Under the pieces are notes generated by a model, which was not told where the DNA came from, made no database searches, and saw nothing but the letters and a program-made list of their open reading frames with translations. Positions 5,795 to 11,549 of a stretch of 18,316 bases of DNA are shown piece after piece. Source of the DNA: Ramlibacter tataouinensis. GTDB lineage: Bacteria; Pseudomonadota; Gammaproteobacteria; Burkholderiales; Burkholderiaceae_C. The stretch spans positions 1 through 18,316 of the forward strand of contig DIZF01000044.1 in NCBI GenBank assembly GCA_002427815.1. Reading direction: 5' to 3'. Within the stretch, counting starts at the first letter, position 1, and the number at the start of each line of letters is the position of its first letter. The translations under genes were made by a program, and so were the position numbers.

Positions 5795-7222
5795 ATGACC
5801 GACGAAGTTGAGAAACCGCCCGCCCTGCCCGAAGGCTGGCTGGCAGTCGATGCGCTCGATATCGAGGCGCAAGGCGTGGCCCGCCGGCCCGACGGTAAAG
5901 TGGTGTTCATCGAGGGCGCGCTGCCCTTCGAGCTGGTCTCCGCGCGGGTGAACCGCAAGAAGAACAACTGGGAGCAGGCCACCCTCACGGCGATCCACCG
6001 TGAATCGTCCCAGCGCGTGCGGCCGCGTTGTCCCCATTTCGGATTGCACGAGGGCGCATGCGGCGGCTGCAAGATGCAGCATCTGCATGTGGGCGCGCAG
6101 GTGGCCATCAAACAGCGCGTCCTGGAGGACAACCTCTGGCACCTGGGCAAAGTCAAGGCCGACACCGTGTTGCGCCCGATCGAGGGGCCGACCTGGGGCT
6201 ACCGCTGGCGCGCCCGCTTTTCGGTGCGCCATGTGCACAAGAAGGGGACGGTGCTGGTGGGTTTCCACGAGCGCAAGAGCCGCTATGTGGCCGATATCCG
6301 CGAGTGCCACGTCGTTCCGCCGCACGTCAGCGCGCTGTTGCTGCCGCTGCGCGAGCTGATCGGGGCCATGGACGCGATCGAAACCTGCCCGCAGATCGAA
6401 CTGGCATGCGGCGACGCGGTCACGGCGCTGGTGCTGCGGCATCTGGAGCCGCTCAGTCCTGGCGACATTGCCAAGCTGAGGGCTTTTGCCGGCGCTCACG
6501 CCGGGGTGCAGTGGTGGTTGCAGCCCAAAGGGCCCGAGACCGTCCACCTGCTGGACGCGGATGGGCCCGAGCTGAGCTATTGCCTGCCCGAGTTCGGCAT
6601 CACCATGCCCTTCAGGCCGACCGACTTCACTCAGGTGAATCCGCATGTCAACCGGGTGCTGGTCCAGTGCGCGTTGCGCCTGCTCGACGCCCAGTCGCAC
6701 GAGCGTGTCATCGACTGGTTCTGCGGGCTGGGCAACTTCACGCTGCCGATCGCCACCCGGGCCGGTTCGGTGCTGGGCATCGAAGGCAGTGAAGCGCTGG
6801 TGGCGCGCTCGCGCGAGAACTATGACCGCAACCGGACTTGCGCACCGGGCGGGCGGGCGCTGGCGCCCGCCGTCTTTTCAGCCCGGAACCTGTTTGTCAT
6901 GACGCCCGAGCAGCTGCTGGGTGACGGCCACGCGGATCGCTGGCTGGTCGATCCGCCGCGGGAGGGCGCGTTTGCGCTGGCCAAGGCACTGATGGACCTG
7001 CGCCAGCAGCCCGGGCTGCGTGGTGACTGGACCCCGCCCCGGCGCATCGTCTATGTCAGCTGCAACCCCGCAACGCTGGCGCGCGATGCCGGCCTGCTGG
7101 TGCACCAGGCGGGTTACCGCTGCGCGGCGGCGGGCGTCGTCAACATGTTCCCGCACACGGCCCATGTGGAAAGCCTGGCCGTCTTCGACCTGGACGAAGC
7201 GGGAACGGTCGCGCCGCAATGA
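5795..7222 (+). CDS. rlmD: 23S rRNA (uracil-1939-C5)-methyltransferase RlmD
   Basis: This encodes a 475-residue SAM-dependent enzyme that makes 5-methyluridine at position 1939 of 23S rRNA. An N-terminal TRAM-like RNA-binding domain (about residues 15-70) is followed by the iron-sulfur cluster cysteines Cys79, Cys89, Cys92 and Cys171. The Rossmann-like domain contains FRPTDFTQVN, the SAM motif DWFCGLGNFTLPIA, the DPPREG motif, and the catalytic Cys423 in YVSCNPATLARD. All key residues are present. It could be confused with the related RlmC or TrmA, but the four-cysteine cluster, TRAM domain and length fit RlmD. The ATG at 5795 is the start of recognisable sequence; there is no obvious ribosome-binding site. 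Confidence 0.94.
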   Translation: MTDEVEKPPALPEGWLAVDALDIEAQGVARRPDGKVVFIEGALPFELVSARVNRKKNNWEQATLTAIHRESSQRVRPRCPHFGLHEGACGGCKMQHLHVGAQVAIKQRVLEDNLWHLGKVKADTVLRPIEGPTWGYRWRARFSVRHVHKKGTVLVGFHERKSRYVADIRECHVVPPHVSALLLPLRELIGAMDAIETCPQIELACGDAVTALVLRHLEPLSPGDIAKLRAFAGAHAGVQWWLQPKGPETVHLLDADGPELSYCLPEFGITMPFRPTDFTQVNPHVNRVLVQCALRLLDAQSHERVIDWFCGLGNFTLPIATRAGSVLGIEGSEALVARSRENYDRNRTCAPGGRALAPAVFSARNLFVMTPEQLLGDGHADRWLVDPPREGAFALAKALMDLRQQPGLRGDWTPPRRIVYVSCNPATLARDAGLLVHQAGYRCAAAGVVNMFPHTAHVESLAVFDLDEAGTVAPQ

Positions 7223-7224
7223 AA

Positions 7225-7269
7225 ATGGGGCCTGCGGGCCCCATATCAAAACGGGGCCTGCAGGCCCCG
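7225..7269. terminator. Tandem GC-rich hairpins between convergent genes
   Basis: Two strong hairpins fill the gap between convergent rlmD and the Bax inhibitor-like gene. ATGGGGCC/GGCCCCAT (7225-7244) has a four-base TGCG loop. The second is a perfect 18-base palindrome, CGGGGCCTG/CAGGCCCCG (7252-7269). They share the core GGGGCCTGC. Neither is followed by a clear T run, so termination may be inefficient or Rho-assisted. They could also protect mRNA 3' ends or belong to a dispersed REP-like family. Confidence 0.55.
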
Positions 7270-7300
7270 CATCGACTCGCGCTGCGCGCTCGCCGTTCAC

Positions 7301-7987
7301 TCAATCGCTGTCCATGATGCCCAGCAGGGCCAGCAGGCTCTGGAACACGTTGAAGATATCCAGGTACAAGGCCAGCGTGGCACTGATGTAGTTGGTTTCT
7401 CCGCCGTCGACGATGCGCTTGAGGTCGAACAGCATGAACAGGCTGAAGACGCCGATCGCCAGTGTGCTGATCACCATCATGCCCAGGCTGGAGCCGACGA
7501 AGACGTTGATGATCGCGCCCACCATGATCACCAGGGCGCCGGCAAACAGCCACTTGCCCATGCCGGAGAGGTCGCGCTTGATCACGCTGGAGAGCGTCGC
7601 CATGACGAAAAACACGCCGGCGGTGCCGCCGAACGCCGTCATGATCAGGCTGGGCCCGTTCTTGAGTCCCAGGACCATCGCGATCATCCGCGACAGCATC
7701 AGGCCCATGAAGAAGGTGAACGCCAGCAGCACGGGTACGCCGGCCGCGGAGTTCTTGGTCTTTTCAATCGCGTACATGAAGCCGAAGGCGCCGCCCAGGA
7801 ACACGATCATTCCCAGGCCACCGCCCAGTCCGCGCACCACGCCGGTCGCCACGCCCAGCCAGGCGCCCAGAACCGTAGGCACCAGGCTGAGTGCCAGGAG
7901 CCAGTAAGTGTTGCGCAGCACCCGGTTGCGCTGCTCCACGGCGGGCAGCGCCTGCCCGTAATCGATCGTTCGTAGCTGTTCGTTCAT
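7301..7987 (-). CDS. Bax inhibitor-1/YccA family membrane protein
   Basis: This encodes a 228-residue integral inner-membrane protein with about seven hydrophobic helices, matching the TMBIM/Bax inhibitor-1 family (UPF0005, e.g. YccA and YbhL). E. coli YccA modulates the FtsH protease; other members conduct protons or calcium. The function here cannot be fixed from sequence. Seen: GGAFGFMYAIEKTK, the glycine-rich TAFGGTAGVFFVMA, the acidic/basic segment MLFDLKRIVDGGETNYI, and the C-terminal ALYLDIFNVFQSLLALLG, all typical of the bacterial branch. AAGGAG lies 9 bases upstream of the ATG at 7987. It follows the kinase-USP gene in the same direction, but after a 165-base gap with its own likely promoter. 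Confidence 0.92.
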   Translation of the reverse strand: MNEQLRTIDYGQALPAVEQRNRVLRNTYWLLALSLVPTVLGAWLGVATGVVRGLGGGLGMIVFLGGAFGFMYAIEKTKNSAAGVPVLLAFTFFMGLMLSRMIAMVLGLKNGPSLIMTAFGGTAGVFFVMATLSSVIKRDLSGMGKWLFAGALVIMVGAIINVFVGSSLGMMVISTLAIGVFSLFMLFDLKRIVDGGETNYISATLALYLDIFNVFQSLLALLGIMDSD

Positions 7988-8000
7988 AGCCGTCTCTCCT

Positions 8001-8048
8001 TTGCCTTGAGGCAGTTAGATGGGCGCATTCTAGGTTGGTTCAAGGCAA
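8001..8048. promoter_or_regulatory. Promoter with flanking inverted repeat, Bax inhibitor-1 gene
   Basis: On the minus strand TAGAAT (8032 to 8027) is a good -10 hexamer, predicting a start near 8020. A perfect 9-base inverted repeat flanks it: TTGCCTTGA at 8001-8009 and TCAAGGCAA at 8040-8048. The arms fall about 20-28 bases upstream and 11-19 bases downstream of the predicted start, a layout that suits a dimeric or looping repressor. No good -35 is seen. Confidence 0.4.
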
Positions 8049-8152
8049 TCGGCCGCCCGGACCCAATTACAGCCCTGCTAGCCGTAGTTTCTCACGAGGA
8101 CCAAACTGACCGGTGCGGGGTTCTGCAGATAGCTTGCGTTGCTGGCGCGACC

Positions 8153-9643
8153 TCATGGGGAAACGAACTGATCCATTGCCGACGCTGGCGTATCCCTCAT
8201 GGCGTCCGACCGATGCAGTTCCGAGAAGGGCAGCCTCTGTTTGACCAGCATGACGCTGCAGGGCGCCTCCATGGCCACGCGGATCGGGACCGTGGCAATC
8301 AGGCGTTGCATCATCAGGCCATGCGTCGCGGCGCCAAGGATCATCAGGTTCACATTGTTGCCGCGGGCATATTGCACCAGCGCGTCGGCGATGTCGGATG
8401 CTTCCAGTACATGAAAGGAAACCTGGTGCCCGTGCAACTCGAGGCCCTGCGTCCATTGCCGCAGGCTTTCGAGCTGCCGGCGATGAACCTGGACTTCGCT
8501 GCGCTGCCGGTCAGTGGGATCGGTGTCATTGATTCCGATGACCGTCACGCAGGCGAGCCTGGCACCGGGCCGGATGCCCAGTGAGCGCCCGGTGGCACGC
8601 CGCAGGGAATAGAGGGTGGCATCGCTCGCGTCTTTCCAGGGCACGGCCACCATCACGATCGGCACCTGGTCGATCTGGGTGCTGGGCAGCGGGCTGGGGT
8701 GGTAGTGCATGCCAGCCGCCTTGAGCCAGCGCTTGAGGTGGATGAGCCAGGAAGTGCGGTGTGTCCGCAGGCCCCTGGCGCCCACTTGCACCTGATCCGG
8801 GTTGGCCAGGTCGAACGCGAGATGCGCGGCCGAGGCATAGCGCAGCGCGGCCTCAGGCTCGAGGCAACGCAGGATGACCTCCTGCAGCCAGGGCGGGGTT
8901 TCGGGCGCCAGCAGCCGCGGCGGCGCCGGATCCATCCACAGGCGCTGGCGCAGCCCGCCCCGGGTCTGGGGATCGCCGAAGGGCAGCTCGCCGGTGGCCA
9001 GTTCGTAGAGCATGACGCCGATCGCGAACACGTCGCTGCGTGGATCACCGCGCACGCCCACCACCTGTTCCGGCGCGATCCACGGCGGCGAGCCCACGGC
9101 CAGCCGCAGCTCCTCGGCCAGGAGGTCCGGATAATGCGCATGCCAGCTCAGGCCGAAATCGATCAGCACCGCGCTGCCGTCGGGCCGGATCAACACGTTG
9201 CCGGGTTTGAGGTCCAGGTGCACTGCGTCCTGCTCGTGCAGGCTGTGCGCCGCCACGGCCATGGCGGCGCCGAGCCGGGCAATTTCAGTGGCCCACGGAC
9301 GGTGCCCCTCCTCGCGGGCACGGTCGAGCCGCTCCTGCAGCGTTCTTCCTTCGATGTATTCCATGACCAGGTAGGGCAGCCGCGCCATGTCCCCCGCCGC
9401 GACGAAGCGCGGTACATGCGGGCCGGAAAGCACCTGCAGCATCTGGTGCTCGACTTCGAAGCTGACAATGGTTTCGGCCCCATCCCCCGAGGTCATGCGC
9501 GGGACCTTCATGACCAGGGAAAAACCGGGATCGCGACCGGGATTGGCGTACTCCACGCGATAGATGTGCGCCATGCTGCCGGCATTCAGGCATTCGCCGA
9601 TGACGAAGCCGTCGATCTCGGTCCCGGGTTCCTGCAGCTTCAC
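8153..9643 (-). CDS. Serine/threonine protein kinase fused to universal stress protein domain
   Basis: This encodes 496 residues in two parts. Residues about 10-275 are a Hanks-type kinase domain: glycine loop LNAGSMAHIYRV, Lys46 in VMKVPR, helix-C Glu65, catalytic loop HLDLKPGNVL (Asp144, Asn149), DFG at 162-164 and APE at 190-192. All catalytic residues are present; the HRD arginine is Leu, so it may not need activation-loop phosphorylation. Residues about 327-477 are a UspA-like domain beginning PIVMVAVPW and ending APCSVMLVK. Its nucleotide motif is altered (GAATHG, and AT where GS is usual), so ATP binding there is doubtful. No membrane segment or sensor domain is seen. The GTG at 9643 lies 10 bases after the phosphoesterase stop, with GAGCAAGG between. 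The targets are unknown. Confidence 0.9.
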   Translation of the reverse strand: MKLQEPGTEIDGFVIGECLNAGSMAHIYRVEYANPGRDPGFSLVMKVPRMTSGDGAETIVSFEVEHQMLQVLSGPHVPRFVAAGDMARLPYLVMEYIEGRTLQERLDRAREEGHRPWATEIARLGAAMAVAAHSLHEQDAVHLDLKPGNVLIRPDGSAVLIDFGLSWHAHYPDLLAEELRLAVGSPPWIAPEQVVGVRGDPRSDVFAIGVMLYELATGELPFGDPQTRGGLRQRLWMDPAPPRLLAPETPPWLQEVILRCLEPEAALRYASAAHLAFDLANPDQVQVGARGLRTHRTSWLIHLKRWLKAAGMHYHPSPLPSTQIDQVPIVMVAVPWKDASDATLYSLRRATGRSLGIRPGARLACVTVIGINDTDPTDRQRSEVQVHRRQLESLRQWTQGLELHGHQVSFHVLEASDIADALVQYARGNNVNLMILGAATHGLMMQRLIATVPIRVAMEAPCSVMLVKQRLPFSELHRSDAMRDTPASAMDQFVSP

Positions 9644-9653
9644 GGCCTTGCTC

Positions 9654-10403
9654 TCACAGTCCCTGCGCCAGGCGCTTCGCGTTGGCTTCGGGCAGACCGG
9701 CCTGGAGAATCGCCTGCGCCGCAGCCTGGTGATCGTAGGGCACACGCAGGAACGTCAGCTGCAACAGGCCGGGATCGAACAAGGCATACATGGCCTCGGT
9801 GCGGCCGTCGCGCGGCTGGCCGACCGATCCCACGGTGGCCAACCAGAGCCGGTGGCGCGGCAGCGGTACCGGGACGCCGGCGGTGGGTTCGAAAGCCATG
9901 ACCTTGCCCACCGCGCCCTGGAAGAACAGCCGCTGCTCATGGACATGCCCGCCGAACACATGGGTCGCGCCGCCATCTCCGGCGGCCCCCAGGCTGGCAG
10001 CGGCGATGGCAGTGTCCTGCACATACTCCCAACGCTGGGGTTCGCGGGCGCTGGCGTGGACGAGCAGGAAGAAGTCGTGCCGCACGACCAGCGGCAGCTG
10101 GGACAGGAAATCCCGCTGGGCCGGCGCCAGCCGCGCGGCAGTCCATGCCGCGCCGGCGAGATCGGCCCGGTCGCCGGTCTGCAATGGGGCGATCGCAGCG
10201 TCGTCATGGTTGCCGCGCACAACCCATGCGCCTTGCCGGGCCAGGTCCATCACGATGTCGAGCACCGCGGCAGGGTCACCACCGTAGCCGACCAGGTCGC
10301 CGAGAAACGCGTAGTGGGTCGCGCCGCGATCGCGAGCGTCGGCCAGGCAGGCTTCAAGCGCCTGCAGATTGGCATGCAAGTCGGACAGGAGGGCGAGTTT
10401 CAT
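9654..10403 (-). CDS. Calcineurin-like metallophosphoesterase (YfcE/MJ0936 type)
   Basis: This encodes a 249-residue cytoplasmic hydrolase with a complete binuclear metal centre: DLH (Asp8, His10), GDLVGYG (Asp36), GNHD (Asn65, His66), VHAS (His116) and GGHVH (His153, His155). This pattern fits small phosphodiesterases of the Metallophos_2 group more closely than PPP protein phosphatases, though members of the wider fold do act on phosphoproteins. Its substrate is unknown. The start at 10403 is where the family motif begins; no good ribosome-binding site lies at normal distance. The kinase-USP gene follows after only 10 bases, so the two are almost certainly one operon. A near-consensus FNR/Anr-type site lies about 70 bases upstream. 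Confidence 0.9.
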   Translation of the reverse strand: MKLALLSDLHANLQALEACLADARDRGATHYAFLGDLVGYGGDPAAVLDIVMDLARQGAWVVRGNHDDAAIAPLQTGDRADLAGAAWTAARLAPAQRDFLSQLPLVVRHDFFLLVHASAREPQRWEYVQDTAIAAASLGAAGDGGATHVFGGHVHEQRLFFQGAVGKVMAFEPTAGVPVPLPRHRLWLATVGSVGQPRDGRTEAMYALFDPGLLQLTFLRVPYDHQAAAQAILQAGLPEANAKRLAQGL

Positions 10404-10473
10404 GCTGGCTATGCGTTTGCCCTTCCATCATGCGTCGCCCGGCCGGTTGCCAGCGTCCATCCGTGCGGGGCCG

Positions 10474-10487
10474 TTGATCTAGCTCAA
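10474..10487. promoter_or_regulatory. Candidate FNR/Anr-type binding site
   Basis: TTGATCTAGCTCAA matches the FNR/Anr consensus TTGAT-N4-ATCAA except for one base (C for A in the second half). It lies between ppsR and the phosphoesterase gene, centred about 77 bases before the phosphoesterase ATG. A CATGAT hexamer on the minus strand (10432 to 10427) lies about 51 bases downstream of its centre, which fits a site at about -61.5. Confidence 0.45.
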
Positions 10488-10533
10488 GCGCAGCGGGCCA
10501 GTCGCCGTTGCCGGCGGCCGACCCGTGCGGACT

Positions 10534-11355
10534 TCAATACTCCAGCCGCTCTGGCCGAATTTCCTGCAGGATGGTGGTCGCGATCTCCTCGATCGACTTG
10601 GTCGTGGTGCTCAACCAGCGAATGCCAGCCCGGCGCATCATCGCCTCGGCCTCGCCCACCTCCATCCGGCAATTCTCGAGCGAGGCATAGTGGGAGTTCG
10701 GACGGCGCTCGTTGCGGATTTCGGCGAGCCGTTCCGGCTGGATGGAGAGGCCGAAGATCTTCTTGCGGTGCGCCACCAGCGCGCCGGGCAGTTGCTGCCG
10801 GTCGAAGTCCTCCGGGATGAGCGGGTAATTCGCCGCCTTCAGGCCGTGCTGCATCGCCAGATACAGCGAGGTCGGCGTCTTGCCGCTGCGGCTGACGCCC
10901 ACCAGGATCACGTCGGACTTCTCGAGGTCGCGGGTGGACTGGCCATCGTCGTGCGTCAGGCTGAAGTTGATCGCCTCGATCCGGTCGTGATAGGCCTTGC
11001 TCTTGCTGACGTCGGAAAAGCGTCCGATGCGATGGCTGGACTTCATGCCCAGCTCGATTTCGAGGGGGCGGACGAAGGTGCCGAACATGTCGAGCAGCAT
11101 GCCTTTGCAGCCTTCCTCGAGCACCTGCATGATGTCGACGTTCACCAATGTGGTGAAGACGATGGGCTTCTTCCCCTCGATCTCGGCCGTATGGTTCACA
11201 TGGCGCACCACCTGATGGGCCTTGTCCACGCTGTCGACGAACGGCAGCCGCACGTGGCGGGGATTGAATTCGAACTGGGCCAGGATCGCGTTGCCGAAGG
11301 TCTCGGCCGTGATGCCGGTGCCGTCGGAAATGAAGAATACGGTGCGGGTGTGCAT
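10534..11355 (-). CDS. ppsR: Phosphoenolpyruvate synthase regulatory protein (kinase/pyrophosphorylase)
   Basis: This encodes a 273-residue DUF299-family bifunctional enzyme. Known members inactivate PEP synthase by ADP-dependent phosphorylation of a threonine next to the catalytic histidine, and reactivate it by Pi-dependent removal of that phosphate. Seen: N-terminal VFFISDGTGITAETFG, the P-loop-like GVSRSGKTPTSLYLA in the second half, and the conserved region NFSLTHDDGQ. The length is normal. The ATG at 11355 was chosen because the family sequence starts at HTRTVFFISDG; the frame extends upstream to a TTG at 11397 with no recognised residues. It is divergent from ppsA, the gene for its target enzyme, which strongly supports the call. 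Confidence 0.96.
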   Translation of the reverse strand: MHTRTVFFISDGTGITAETFGNAILAQFEFNPRHVRLPFVDSVDKAHQVVRHVNHTAEIEGKKPIVFTTLVNVDIMQVLEEGCKGMLLDMFGTFVRPLEIELGMKSSHRIGRFSDVSKSKAYHDRIEAINFSLTHDDGQSTRDLEKSDVILVGVSRSGKTPTSLYLAMQHGLKAANYPLIPEDFDRQQLPGALVAHRKKIFGLSIQPERLAEIRNERRPNSHYASLENCRMEVGEAEAMMRRAGIRWLSTTTKSIEEIATTILQEIRPERLEY

Positions 11356-11414
11356 GGGTCTGGCCTGTGGTGCGTTCAGCTCGTCCGCAGGGCCCAAGAG
11401 AGCGCAGCCCCGCC

Positions 11415-11420
11415 TACAAT
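11415..11420 (+). promoter_or_regulatory. Probable -10 box of ppsA
   Basis: TACAAT in the ppsR-ppsA gap predicts a start near 11427 and a 5' leader of about 120 bases before the ppsA ATG. A -35 is not evident. The 194-base gap (11356-11549) holds no gene I can support; the leader contains a short GC-rich palindrome near 11515 but no riboswitch that I recognise. Confidence 0.45.
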
Positions 11421-11549
11421 GGCTGCAATTATCGATTCACCCGCCATGCACCGCCCCGGCCCATTCCAACAAGTCCAAAGCCGCACCTTGTGCCATGCGG
11501 GAGCGCGCCTCGACGGCGCCGTACCGGTTTCAACTTCTGGAGTCTTCCC

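Noticed and set aside
8699..10820. Plus-strand open frames opposite the kinase-USP, phosphoesterase and ppsR genes
   Set aside because: They overlap three genes with intact catalytic motifs on the minus strand and show only compositionally biased sequence.
11427..11549. Riboswitch or attenuator in the ppsA leader
   Set aside because: The leader is about 120 bases with a few GC-rich short repeats, but I see no known riboswitch core and no terminator/antiterminator pair.
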